DNA of 64,000 nucleotides from Lepidurus packardi (Eukaryota; Arthropoda; Branchiopoda; Notostraca; Triopsidae): assembly GCA_023053545.1 (NCBI GenBank), contig JAKZAN010000007.1:9734001-9798000 (forward strand), written 5' to 3'. Positions within the stretch are counted from its first letter, which is position 1, and every line of letters begins with the position of its first letter. Below are positions 23,379 through 35,795 of this stretch, piece by piece. The position numbers and the translations under genes were made by a program. The notes beneath the pieces were generated by a model. The model saw only the letters and a program-made list of their open reading frames with translations, was not told where the DNA came from and did no database searches.

Positions 23379-24395
23379 GGCTCCCGTATACCTTAGCTAA
23401 TTAATGCAAAGCAGCCACAGATGGCACTGATGTTTGTTGTCGTTTTCGCGAAAGCTTTGCTTAGGAAAGTAAAAGAATCGAGCGATTCAGACGTTATACT
23501 TCATATTGAGGTTCACTAATCATTGATCACCATCCTGGTTGAACAAGTAACATCACGGGGTTTCGGAGATTCTGTACGTAGCAAAAAAAAAAGCAATTAT
23601 GAACCGGTTAGGACCTTAGAAGTTTTAATTTATAATAGGCTGTTATTAACAGTTTACCAACTAGGAAGCCAGCTCAGGGTCTTCACTTGTGAATCCTTTG
23701 AGTTCTTTAATTGAATAAGATTACTCGGTCTGTAGCGATTTCTCATTCTTGAAGAGATATTTACGCCAGTTTTGCATTATAAAGCGTGCTTATTTCGGGA
23801 ATCTATAATAATTGTCTATAACCTAGGTAATTTAGGAAATATCATATTAAATGCATGCCTAACTCTAGGTTAAACACGACCTAACTGAGAAAAACATTTC
23901 CATTCCGCGCATCACAGCGTCTACTTGGAAGCAAAAGGAATAATTGATTACTTATATGAATAGCTGAAGTAGTTTAGGATACAAAACTCACTTGAACGTA
24001 AGCGTACAACGACTCTTTATCACCAACTTCAAGTTTAATTGAAAACACTGCTAGATTAACACTTTAAAGAGAAACTTAAGGCGATTTCTTGGCTTTGTTG
24101 CTCGGGACGACGGAATTTTTTAAATACCAAAAATTCAACAGGAGAAGATCCTTCTTTCAAGGCTAACATATGATAGTTCAAGGAATATCTACGGTGGCGT
24201 CGTCAGCGTTACTTTCTGAAACCTAGAAGCACAGATATCCAACAACTATGATATTCATTGTTAAAGCTGTCCAAAATTATTATAAATTTAAATTCTGAAG
24301 GCTCCCGTATACCTTAGCTTATTGCAAACTAGTCAAAGATGGCGCTGATGTCTGTTATTGTTTTCCGAAAGCCTTGCGCAAGAAAGCAAATCTAA
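23379..24395. repeat. Dispersed direct repeat pair (GGCTCCCGTATACCTTAGCT)
   Basis: About 95 bp at 23379-23475 recurs at 24299-24390: GGCTCCCGTATACCTTAGCT, AAAGATGGCRCTGATG, TGTTRTYGTTTTC and GAAAGC. Copies are roughly 80% alike. The first and second copies both carry AGATGGCRCTG. The pair is 920 bp apart. Confidence 0.8.
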
Positions 24396-26165
24396 AAATC
24401 AAATCAAACCTAAGCTAATTGCCGTCAAAGTTTCTACGTTAATTGCCGTAATTAACCACGTTAATTTCTACGTAATTGCCGTCAAAGTTTCTACTGAGAA
24501 GTTCAGCTTGTCACCGCAGTTAGCAGCACAATGTCCAAGTCAAATCGTCGAACATTTGGACCTAGATTTCTCGAAAACTTTATGGTTTGTAACGTCAGAT
24601 TTAAAAGCAAACAAATTTTGTATTCTTTTAGCAACTAATGCAGATCCAAAGGACATCTTTAGGCAGCGTTTTCCACATAGTTGCGAATTTCCTTTGCAAG
24701 TTGCTAATCTACTATTCATGCAAAGAAAATGTATTGTTTTGTGTGTTTTTCATGATTTTTTTCATGAAATGTGCTAGCTTTAACGAAAAGTTGTTGCGAA
24801 ATTCACCTATACAAAGCAAAGGTACACGGGAGCTTTAAACCATGAAAATTTGGCTAGGATTTAAAAATTGGCTTTAATTTGATAGGAAATTAATTGCAAT
24901 TACTATCTGAAGCTGCTGAAACTATTGAAACTATTCTCAATTACTAGTTATTCTCTAAAACTAGTTTTAGTTGACTCAGTTTCCGTTTACCGTGCAAATG
25001 GACTCCAAAGCTTGCTACAAAGTAAATGTCTTATTACTACAAGCGGTTCGTTTGACTAATATTGAGTATTACATGGCAAATCGGACGGGGAAGTATTGGG
25101 ATACGGGGAACCTTGGATATCCTGCACAGGTGTTGCACACCTGTGTGTAGACATGCACCTTTTCCCCAACTTTCATTGCTAGCAGAAACATTCATACAGT
25201 ACACAGTACAGTGCATACAATCCCAACAAGCTTGAAATTACACTCGAGTTGGCAACAGAAGAACGTATCCGAAAAGTATCCTCGACGCTTCCTATTCGTC
25301 CAATTTCGCTACAATTGAGAGTTTGCGTGTCCCTGCAGCAATTAGTAAAGTAAAGTACTCGCAGCTGTACTGCGTACTGTATTATATCATACCTAGCGTG
25401 TTTTTTCAATGTATTCCAAGTGCCATGCATTTAAACCCCGTGACGCAGTAGCTGTGCTTATTTCATATTTTAATCTATCAATTCCTAATGATTTTTAGCT
25501 AGAGGTAAAGTGGAGGCGAAGTTACGTTACAATACGTAACAAATATACAAAAGAAATATCCTATTGTTGGAGCCAGAAAAAGAAGAATGGGACTTGGGCA
25601 CCTGGCGCTAACGCTCCGTTTATCATCCTGCCCCCCCCCCCCCCCCCCAAACCCCTATAGTTCGTTTCAATTAGCTCTACAGGCTCTACAGGTGAGGCGA
25701 CCGACCAGATTGGCTCCGCCTAGGATGCAACATGCAATGCAACGAAACATTGGAGTCCAACCAACATCTGTATCCTGCCGAACGGAAACGAGAGAACGAT
25801 TGAGTATAATATTACTTTCGTAGTTGGAACCCAAGTTGGTCATTCAAGTTGCGACAGTCCATTAGGGAAGTGAAGTTATTGGTATTGCTGCATGTTATTT
25901 CTGGCCAACTGTGGCACCTATTGAATAGCAGTTTAGCGTTTATTTACTTGAATTCAAGTATTCTAACACATTTTAAGTATTATTTAAAGCTTCATTCGAT
26001 TTATCAGATGATAAGCTTTGAATTCTTGCCATTTTTAGGCTCGAAATTTTACTTGGAATTTTTATTTTATGGGAGAGAAACTGCAAGCTAGTTATAAGTA
26101 ATTGGCAATTTCTTCCGGTGATGCAAAACAGATTGTTTAAGCTTCAATTAGCTTCCGTTAGGGAA

Positions 26166-26600
26166 AAATTCGAGTTTCAGTGAACTCCAACATTTGCTTT
26201 TAAACTGAATAGTTAAAGTGATTCTTAACTTAGAAGCAAAATTTCTTCAATTTTTTTGAATTTTCAATTTTTTTTTCAATTCAATTTTTTTGCCAAATTT
26301 CTTCAATTTCTTTAAATTCTTAAATGACTTAAATGTTGGAGTTTCAGTGAACTCCAACATTTGCTTTGAAACTGAATAGTTAAAGTGATTCTTAACTTAG
26401 AAGCAAAATTTCTTCAATTTTTTTGAATTGTCAATTTTTTTTTTCAATTCAATTTTTTTGCCAAATTTCTTCAATTTTTTTTCCATTCAATTTTTTGCCA
26501 AATTTCTTCAATTTCTTTAAATTCTTAAATGACTTAAATGTTGGAGTTTCAGTGAACTCCAACATTTGCTTTTAAACTGAATAGTTAAAGTGATTCTTAA
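26166..26600. repeat. Tandem repeat with GGAGTTTCAGTGAACTCC palindrome
   Basis: GAGTTTCAGTGAACTCCAAC begins copies at 26172, 26339 and 26544 (167 and 205 bp steps). The shared part continues into AACTGAATAGTTAAAGTGAT and CTTAACTTAGAAGC. The length difference comes from variable CAATTTTTTT blocks. GGAGTTTCAGTGAACTCC is itself a near-perfect hairpin. Confidence 0.9.
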
Positions 26601-27929
26601 CTTAGAAGCAGGCAAGGTATTACTGCAATATTTCTGCGGTAAATCCTTTCCGTTGCCAAATTTCTTCAATTTCTTTAAATGCTTAAATGACTTCAACTTA
26701 AGAAAATCAATTAAGAAATTGTAAAAAATCCGTAAGTTTGAAAGTTCAACGAGTCATTTTCGTTCTTTAGGACAGTTTCTCTAAATTCTTAATTTTTAAA
26801 GTTCAACTTAAAGGAATTTTCATTCTTCAGGAGAAACTATAAAATCATTTTGTATTTATGTGTATCCGAAATTTCTGCAATCTTCAAGATTTTTAAACTA
26901 AATGTTAATTTTTTTAAAATTCTTAAAGTTTAAATTCAACGAAATGATTCTTGTTATTCGTATCTTTTAATTCTTAACGTTTAAAGTTCAATTAATCCTT
27001 TTTATTCCTAGAAGAATAAAGTCATTTAAATGTATTTTTTGTCCCAAATTTCTTCAACTTTTTTTTTCAATTTCTTTACATTCTTAAATGACTTGAACTA
27101 GTTTTCAAAAAAACTTTCTTAACTTTGAGAGTCATATTCCTTCTTCAGGAGAAGTACAAAGTTATTTCTGTTTCCCTGCTACAGTTTGACTAGCTCTTGC
27201 AGTAATTGGGAGTGCTATTTCTGCGAGAAGAAGAAATGTAAGTTTGCTCTGTTTTTCATGGTTTCTTTTTTTGAAAAAGTTGAAGGTTTGTGTGCATCAA
27301 GTTTTAAGTGTGTGTGATGGTGTTTTCTTCGGAATCCAAGCCAAGTGCCTGACATAACATTATGCCGAAGAAATGTGGGAGAACTACGGAAATGAAATGT
27401 AGATTTCACCACTGCCTCTTGACTCGAGCCCTTCGTAGCACATCCCGTGTACGTTTTGGATTTGATTTGTTCGTTCGGCTCGAGTTATTATGACAGTGAA
27501 ATGCGTCCTACATTTCCCTTTCTTCTTGTTTGCCTGTATTTCTCCTGGCTGGGTAAGAAATTTCCTTCGGAAAATCTTAAAACACTCGACTATCTTATTT
27601 TACCTAAAAAAAGTCCTTGGCTGATGACGCATATGGTAATGTAAGTGACAGAAAAACTTATATTCAACGTAACTTGCATTCGTTCCCCAAGGACTATAGT
27701 CTCTACGTTGTCTCGCTCGGTGAAAATTGCTTTGTCCCCCTTTCTTCTCCCCCTTTCTTTAGTTTGTCGGAGGCGGGAGGGATTGCTCCATTGGTTCGAA
27801 AAAGATTCCGGATGTGGAACAATGAAACTTGCACATCAGCGGTATTTATCTACAAAACCGACATGGAATTTACTTCCAACTCATTTAACCCTCCCAAGCT
27901 TGAAGGGTAAGGAGGAGGGGTGAGGGTAG

Positions 27930-28760
27930 GGGTGAAGGGTTAAGCTCCTCAACCCTTCAAAGACCTTCCAAGTTGAAAAACGATCCGAAAAAGTTCGATT
28001 TCCTAATACGGTTTCAAAGAGCTCTGGCACGGATAATCTGAATTGAATTATTTTGGAGGTCGCAGAAATAGGCACATATCTGCAGTAATGTTCGATTCTT
28101 CACCCTTTCGAAACCTTTCAGCTTTAAAATGATCCGGAAAAGTTCGATTTCCTAATACGGTTTCAAAGAGCTCTGGCACGGATAATCTGAATTGAATTAT
28201 TTTGGAGGTCGCAGAAATAGGCATATATCTGCAGTAATGTTCGATTCTTCACCCTTTCGAAACCTTTCAGCTTTAAAATGATCCGGAAAAGTTCGATTTC
28301 CTAATACGGTTTCAAAGAGCTCTGGCACGGACAATCTGAATTGAATTATTTTGGAGGTCGCAGAAATAGGCATATATCTGCAGTAATGTTCGATTCTTCA
28401 CCCTTTCGAAGACCTTCCAGTTTGAAAATGATCCGGAAAAGTTCGATTTCCTAATACGGTTTCAAAGAGCTCTGGCACGGATAATCTGAATTGAATTATT
28501 TTGGAGGTCGCAGAAATAGGCATATATCTGCAGTAATGTTCGATTCTTCACCCGTTCGAAGACCTTCCAGTTTGAAAATGATCCGGAAAAGTTCGATTTC
28601 CTAATACGGTTTCAAAGAGCTCTGGCACAGATAATCTGAATTGAATTATTTTGGAGGTCGCAGAAATAGGCATATATCTGCAGTAATGTTCGATTCTTCA
28701 CCCTTTCGATTCCAGTTTGAAAACGATCCGGAAAAGTTCGCTTTTCCTAATACGGTTTGT
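27930..28760. repeat. 149-150 bp tandem satellite, about 5.5 copies
   Basis: GATCCGGAAAAGTTCG starts fall at 27982, 28131, 28280, 28430, 28580 and 28725. Units are over 95% alike in the middle. Every unit carries GTCGCAGAAATAGGC and ATATCTGCAGTAATGTTCG, i.e. both recurring words, in adjacent positions. Confidence 0.97.
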
Positions 28761-29722
28761 AGAAGCTCCAGCGTAATCTGAGTCGTCTTTTGGAAGTTTT
28801 TTTCGTCTTTTAGAGTCGCAGAAATGGGCAGAAATGGGAAGATATTGCAGAAATGTACAGTCATCTTGTCCGCGACTGAGAAAAGGATGCGAAAAGGGTT
28901 TTGCCTTTGCAAGGGAGCGTTAAGACCAGATATCGACCCTAGCACATACCGTGGAGGGTTCTGAGTTTTGGGAGGGATAGTAATGGCGACTCTCCCCTTT
29001 CTACATTTCTGCGCCTTCCCCCCGACGCTCTCCACGTTTTCACATCGCAACTCGAGGCGACGGCAAGAAATGGCTTCGCGCGGCCCACCGACAGCCACGT
29101 ACCAGAGTTTAACGTGTTGTAGAGAACTTAGGACCAGCGCAGCAGCGAGTACTAGGCGGTAGTACGAGTATCAAGTGCAGTGCTTGGAGACATGAATTTC
29201 TGCGGTGCTCTTTAATTCTTCCGAGTGATTTTTCTTTTCTTGAAGGAAGTAATCGGAAATTCAATATTCAATGGCCTGTTGATTTGCCGTTAAGGAGAGT
29301 TGGGTTTTTTTAAAAAAACTTCATAGTTTGAGAGATACGTTGTTGGCAGTAATGTGATTCAGGATGCAGTAATGTGCCTTAATAGGATTAACTTGCTATG
29401 CGCTCGAGTACTAGATCTCAGAACACCATAATGGAATCCCTTTCAAATGTTTGAGAAGACGAACAGAAGGTTTTTAAAACCAAAAGATTTTTGAATAAAG
29501 ACTTTGCTAGTGGAAGAAATACTTGGCTAGTATTAATGACATTCCAAACTGTTAGTACAGTGTGAAGTTGTACTTTAACTTGAGTTTTTAAAGCTTTGAG
29601 AATAAGTACAAAATAGAAGGTTATTGAAGCCCGCTTTACGGAAGAAGATTAAGCTTCAAGAGAATCGGATAATAGCGATTGGGATTTCTTCCTTGTTGGG
29701 CTTGCCACTGCTGCTGCTGCAG
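28761..29722. other. Upstream region of the membrane-protein gene
   Basis: Unique sequence, relatively GC-rich between 28900 and 29170, consistent with a promoter or 5' UTR, but no TATA or initiator could be fixed. Minus-strand and plus-strand open frames here have no domains. Confidence 0.4.
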
Positions 29723-29747
29723 AACTGTGTTATCACACTCTGGGAAA

Positions 29748-32700
29748 ATGCCGTGGGAAAACTCTTTCAGACCTACAGCTGACAACGAGCTGGCGTGGGC
29801 TGACGTCAGCAATGGTACTTTGGATGCTCTTCCCAGTTACGAGGAAGGTAAACACAAAATCAATCTTCATTTCTTCGCCACTGCACAGAAATTACTATTC
29901 ATTTCCCCTTCTTATCTTGTCCCTACAGTCAGGCTAAAAGTCTGAGCAAGATGTACAAGAATGTACAATGTACAACTACAAAATGTACAAGAAATCAAAT
30001 TTGAAACACTATTTCTTTCTGCAGTCCTCAAAATAGCTTCGAAATGTAATATTGCTGCAGTTTAGCCATGTTCACTTATTGCTGCGTGGCTCAAAATAAT
30101 TTATAAAAAAAGATATTTAGGATTGTTTCCGAATGAAATAAAACATATAAAAGAAGGAAAAAATAATTACTGAAGGTATAAAAATATTTCTTCAGAAACT
30201 AATCTAGCATTGTGCAATAGTACTGACGTATGGTAAAAAAAAAACTCAAAATGCTCATCACGATTCAGGGAATGTGTCGCAGATAGTATCTTAGCATTCG
30301 AAAGCAGGTGCAAAGAAATCGTCAATTGTTGCAGTTATAAATATGTATTCAAAGTTACTGCCTTACTAGATTATTACTGCGGTGAAAAGACTCTCGTAAA
30401 TCTCCTAGGATTATTTAATGGATTGCTTCTCCCGTTGCTGCCGACTCTTTGATCCTTTCATCACAATATTTTCTTAGAAATCTTTATTACTGAAGTAATA
30501 ATTATTTCTTCGCTTGTTTATCGGTTAGGGCACAAATGCATCTAAGAAATTGTAAGATTTCACCAATACACTTGAGTGAAATTTTTGCAGTTATAAATAT
30601 TTCTTCGTTTACTCCGAGAATTACTAGAAATACTGGAAATCAAGTTTCATATAATTATTTGACGAATTGCTACGCAACATGCATTTCTTGATTTAGTGAA
30701 AAAATATTATAAGAAATCTGTATTAGTGAAGTGAGAATTATTTCTGCGTTAAGAAATTAAACTAGAATTAATCAGGAAGTATTAAAAAAATTATCCAAGA
30801 CATTGAATGTCTGCCGTTATAGATTCTTCGTTTATTTGTGAATTTACAAAACAATTAAAAATACCGGAAATTAACAAGGGATTTCTTTGAAAGAAATAAC
30901 CCGATCAGTAATAAGAAATGGTCAAATTTACTAAGAATTAAAGAAAAGTCTGTCAATTATGGAAAGCCTGACATTCTGTCAAGCTTATGCCTGAACGTTT
31001 AATGCAAAGAGAAAGCCAGACCGGGACAGTAATAATATTTCTGCCATGGTCGTCCACTACTGTGTCAGTTATTTCCCAAGACTCTGGGTTTTGCTAAGCA
31101 TCCCCAAGCACAGCCCCTCTTTTCTAAGCAGTAATACCTTCCGTCTGTCGCTATCTAGAAATCTTTTCTTCTCTCCCTATTTCTTCCGTTTCGGAGGCAG
31201 AAATCTCCAGCAAGAGTAGATCTAAATCAACTCTGCCTTATATTTTTCTGCTCCAACTCTGAAAGTAATCTCTTAGGAAATGTAGCCTAGTTCTGACAGC
31301 CGAGCTAATTAGTCCAATAAGTTACCCATTTTTCGTCAGTCACTTTTTTTCCTGTACATTTCTTCCTTCATTTCTGCCTCGCACTTTTCCTCGTTTTGTC
31401 TTCTTTTGTAAGGCTTGGCTGAACACATGATACGTTCGGCTTCCACAAGGTCCGGAGACTGTGTTGGCTTAGTTTCAAAGCTGAAAAAACTCCGGACGTT
31501 GCGTAATGAGGCTCGTCCTTGTATAACTTTACCTCCTGATTATTACTGCAACAAGACAAAGACATTTTCTCTCCGCTAGCCTTCTTCTTCCTCTTTAAAG
31601 TAAAACTTGACTTCAAAGTTTTCAAAACCTTCATTTCGGTGGATCAAACTAACGCTGTCGTTGCTATGCCAGGCTTGAGAGTCAACGGAAATACTGCAAT
31701 TATTACTGCATGTCAAATTCCAAGTTGAATGAATTTCATACCAAACAACACCCAACAGCTTCCCATGGTCTCAACTGCCTTTTGCAATCTCCTCAGTTCA
31801 ACAGATCAATATAAAGCCCGTGGATCCAGTTCTCTCTCTCTCGCTCTCCGTCCCCCCCCCCTCACAATGTATTGAACCTCGCTTGGTATTGCTGACCCAG
31901 ACTCCGAGGGCGTACAAGGACTGAATTTCAATGCCTTTGACTCGTTACGCCGTTTTCCATTCCCCAAACAAATCCATCTTAACCCCTAACAGGCTTTAAA
32001 ACGTTCCCTTTCCTTCCCCAAATCCAATATTTATAAGGTCTTTATTTCTTTTTTTTTAACATTTCTGTTTCGTTGCAGAAACGGAAACCGCTTTAGTTAT
32101 CGCACTAGTTACCGTCGCCGTCTTGGGATCTCTGCTAGCCATTAGTGCTGCAGTAAGGTATACGCAGAAATGTTTCCTAAATAATTAAAAATCATTTCAA
32201 AGAATTTTTTCATCAAGTTAATTATTTGTGAAGTGTTTTGTTGTTGAAAGAGACCGGAAAAAAAGTTTTAAAAAAAGTTTAAAAAAAGTTATTATAAAGT
32301 TAATTTTAGGCATTAATTTTACTACAGTAAATATGTGTTAATTTATGGTAATCTTAGCCTGGGAATTTCTTAAAGAATGTCGTTATTTTATTTTTCAGAA
32401 AATTTGGTTGATCTGTTAAAATTCTCCATCTAATTAAATTCCCTTAATTAAACGTAATACTGGATAACGAGATTTTAAATTGCAGGTACATGTGGGTACA
32501 ACGGAAGGCCAAGCCAGTATATCTGGGTATGGATGCATCGCACACAGCGACGGCGAATAGTGGTTTAACGACGTTATCGCTCTCCAATCATGCGTTGGTA
32601 GGTTCCAGTCGAATAAATAAAGAGAGAAACTGATCACGAAAGCTTATATATCATGAAAGAAAAGAATGGTATGAATATTTTGTTTACAGACAATAGAAAT

Positions 32701-35143
32701 GTAAAATATCACTGGGATCAGGATCAACCATCCGTTTCTAATCGTTGCTACTAGAGGGCAGGGAAGGATAAAAGGTTGTTGAGCTGCTCAATAGGGAGGG
32801 TTCATTGTTGAGAGAGTTCGGAAAGGTTTGTTACGGGGTTTTGAGCATCGGCAAAGGACTCAAAAGAGCGGAAGCTTTTGGACTAGCTTTGTTTATGAGT
32901 TGAAAGAGGAGTTACCCACCAGTTCTATTAAAAAAAGGCTTATTTAAAGAGCTAAGAAGTCATAAAGAAAACCCGAATCGGTTCTGTGGAAGCCCAAGAA
33001 ATCAATGGGGTGGCAGCTCAAGATTGAAACAGAGTCTGGGGATGAAAAGAGAGAGTTGTTCAAAATGAGAAAAAGTCTGTTGGAGGTTTTTTCTCCTCTA
33101 ACGCATTGCTTATGCATCTCCAACGGATTTGGGGTAGAGGGATTGAGGCTGAAATAGAAGAAAAGAAAAAAGACCTGAGCAGCTTTGGTTGGAAAAATAA
33201 CTGAAGTAATAGTCTATTTATTTTCCACTTGCAGGACACGTCCGCTCTGGAAGAGGGAAGTTACGTCACCTATGAGCCGCATCGTACAATAGAAACGGAT
33301 CGCAACCGGGGCATTAGTATCATACTCCTGCACGAGAATGAGCTAATCGTCGAAACACAGGTAGTAATACGCTTTTCTCGGCATCTTCAATACTAGCAGT
33401 AAACTTACTAGAAATTACTTAGAAGGGTTAGGAGAAAAATTAGCAGTAATTTAGCCGGTTGCAGATATTTCGATACTTCAAATTTCAACGTTTTTTGTTT
33501 AAAGGAGAAATAACGTTAGACATTTTGGAAGAAATACTGCAGAAAGTAGGGCTTTACCACTGACTTCACAGTCCTAAGAATGATCTGCGAGTGTTTATTT
33601 CTGAAGAACAAGTCAACTTCACGCTGTGAGTAAATTGACTTCTCTTGTTTGGTTCTGGAAACAAAAGCTGACGTGCCAAAGATGTCTGGAGCATTCCAAG
33701 TTTGAATGCGCACAGAAATTAATTAAGCAACAGCTATGGTGTGAAGTAATGGCAGTTATAGGGTCTCCCGTCTAAAGTGTTTGGCTTTAGCATGACAAAG
33801 ACACCCCCCAATTTGTATAGTCTGACTCTGAAACTCGCCTAGCAACCGACATGGGAATGCCGGATGAGGAGTGCCTAGCTCCCTTTCTTCTCATTCCCAG
33901 AAATTCTCACTTGGCAGTAATATCACTTAGCGACACAAAGATCTTTAACTTACGTGTAAGGGTTTCCGTATAAATATTTCTTGGAAAAATTAAGGAACCT
34001 AGGAGAACACGCTTTAAAATCTCAAAAATTCTTACTGCAGTAATATAACTGTTTCTGACATTTCTTCCCCCTTTTCGGTTTACTCCTTAACACCCAATTG
34101 CAAGACCAGAAGTGCTTTGACTAAATTACGTGACATGTGCAGAAATACTGAAATCTTTACGGCAGTAATATAGTAAAGAAATGCAGTAATATAATTACTG
34201 CAATGGCATGTTTCCTTGTTGCTTTCGATTTTCAACATTTCTCGTACATTAACGCATATTTAGTCTACTGCACTGCAGTAAGCATGCGTTTACAGAAATG
34301 TCATTCTAGAAAGACAAATACTGCAGTAATAAAATTACTGCAGTGGGATACTTCCTTAAGTTGCTCTAGATTTTCCATATATTCTATTAACGCATATTTA
34401 CTGTTCTGCAGCAGTAAATATGTGTTGGCAGAAATATAAAATCATAGAAATAAAAAGCTTCACTGTAAAATTCTTTGGAACAGGAATTTATGACAGAAAT
34501 TCCCAGCGACGTGGGTGACTACCAAGAGGATCTGAAGACTCTGATGAACGCTAATCTGAACAACGACTCCGTTACTGGCATGATCGGGGCTAACGAAGAG
34601 GCCAAAACTTCCCCTTCGTGGATGACCACGCCGGACGAAGTGGATCAAGCGCACCCGGATGACTTCCCCAATAACAACGACGATATCCAAGCCGAAACGG
34701 ACCGTCTGGAAATCCTGTTGCCTATCAACCATAGTTATGAGACACCGTATCCCGGCGTGGGCTTCACGCAGCCCTCGTCTCAGACGGATTTCTTCTCCTA
34801 CACTAATGGCAACCAATTAGCCTACCAAGACGGCTTCTACGGCTACCCTCTCCACGACCTCACGAAGACCCTCGGCCCCACCAGAACCTTCTTCAAGTAC
34901 TGCCCCAACTACAACTACAATATGACCACTTCCCCTCTTTCTTCCCAACCGTCTGTGGAGGACAGAACTGCTCCTCCCGAGAGCCTTTCTACGCAAGAAG
35001 AGGAAGAAGGTGAAGAAGCAATTCCGACAGAAATTTTCGACGATGTGACTCGTAGCCCGAGTCACCATAGCAATGAAAGCAACCCTCGAGTTTCATCGAG
35101 TACGAGTACTCCTTGTACCCTTCCTCCTCAGCCTTCCTGCTGA
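29748..35143 (+). CDS. Unidentified single-pass membrane protein with long acidic cytoplasmic tail
   Basis: Five exons join in frame: 29748-29847 (exon from 29723), 32079-32157, 32486-32597, 33235-33360 and 34484-35143. If ATG 29748 is the start the product is 358 aa. Residues 1-34 are polar with one N-glycosylation site (NGT). Residues about 38-58 (TALVIALVTVAVLGSLLAIS) form one membrane helix, followed by RYMWVQRKAK, so the C-terminus should be cytoplasmic. The tail of about 290 aa is rich in Ser, Pro, Asp and Glu, with an EEEEGEEA run, several Tyr residues (SYVTYEPH, FKYCPNYNYN) and no folded domain I recognise. No signal peptide is seen; the frame is open upstream of the ATG to an acceptor (CTGCTGCAG), so further N-terminal exons are possible. 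Homology is unknown. It precedes the guanylate cyclase on the same strand. Confidence 0.75.
29848..32078. other. Intron 1 of the membrane-protein gene
   Basis: 2.2 kb, AT-rich, with many AGAAATATTTCTTC, GCAGTAAT and TTATTACTGCA words between 30000 and 31760. An 88-codon minus-strand frame (31634-31368) has no recognisable domain. Confidence 0.6.
34182..34343. repeat. Palindromic CTGCAGTAAT/ATTACTGCAG clusters
   Basis: Within the last intron of the membrane-protein gene. CTGCAGTAAT at 34321-34330 faces ATTACTGCAG at 34334-34343 with a 3 nt spacer. Near 34182-34202 TGCAGTAAT faces ATTACTGCA with a 3 nt spacer. Both can form perfect short hairpins. Confidence 0.85.
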
Positions 35144-35660
35144 AAACCGAAAACCACCCCACCCAGCCAGATGTTTCTAACTGTACTGGAATTTCTGTTC
35201 TGCTAGTGCTGTAAATATACGGGGAGAAAATTGCTGCAGCCATATTTTTCTTCTAATCTTTCATTTCTTCCTCGGGATCGTGAGCCTTCTAAATCTTTCT
35301 GTTTGCTCTTGCCAGTAGGCTCAGAGATCTCCAAACCACCATATTACTGTTATTACTACATCATTTTTTCCCAGGAAATCAGAGCCCCCTTTTAATCCGC
35401 TGAGCCCCGTCATCGGAGACGCTTATTCCATGCCAGACAGGAGGAACTGTATACACCTTTGCGAGTATTCATGTCCCCCATAATTAGTGCGGCAAGCCAG
35501 GGAGAGCTCATTAGGTGACCACTCACGGCAGCAGCAGAAAAAAAAAAGTTAAAAAGGCTAAAAGAGAATACCCCGGAATTGGATGACATGCTCCTTTCGG
35601 CAGAGCACGAGAGTCATGTCAAGAGCACGAGAGACGGATGTCAGCGTCTGACAAAAGGGG

Positions 35661-35666
35661 TATAAA
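35661..35666 (+). promoter_or_regulatory. TATA box of the NIT guanylate cyclase gene
   Basis: TATAAA in a GGGGTATAAAGACC context, 135 nt before the cyclase start codon and about 520 nt after the previous gene's stop. A TSS is expected near 35690-35695. Inferred from position and match only. Confidence 0.5.
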
Positions 35667-35795
35667 GACCTCCAACGCACAGAATCCTAACGTTATGTTA
35701 TGCTTTGGATCTAAGGAACATACCTCGCCCCACTGGCACTCAGGTTGTCGCTAATATTTGCGAAGCTTGTGTCATTTGTGATTTCTGTCAGAACA

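Larger units (their letters stand above)
20237..26165. other. Long gene-poor spacer
   Basis: No domain-bearing or splice-consistent coding sequence was recognised on either strand over almost 6 kb. It contains diverged repeats: GTTGCAACAATG-type words at 21830-22130, a poly-A run at 22391, a dispersed duplicate pair at 23379 and 24299, and an 18-C homopolymer near 25630. It could hold unrecognised exons of the membrane protein gene downstream. Confidence 0.5.

Noticed and set aside
24358-24777. 139-codon plus-strand open frame
   Set aside because: Part of it is made of a repeated AATTGCCGTCAAAGTTTCTAC word and the start lies in a duplicated segment; no domain recognised.
27930-28760. Regularly spaced repeats resembling a CRISPR array
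   Set aside because: Whole 149-150 bp units are repeated without variable spacers, in a eukaryotic context.
31368-31634. 88-codon minus-strand frame with an ATG inside an intron
   Set aside because: No homologue, domain or splice partner recognised.
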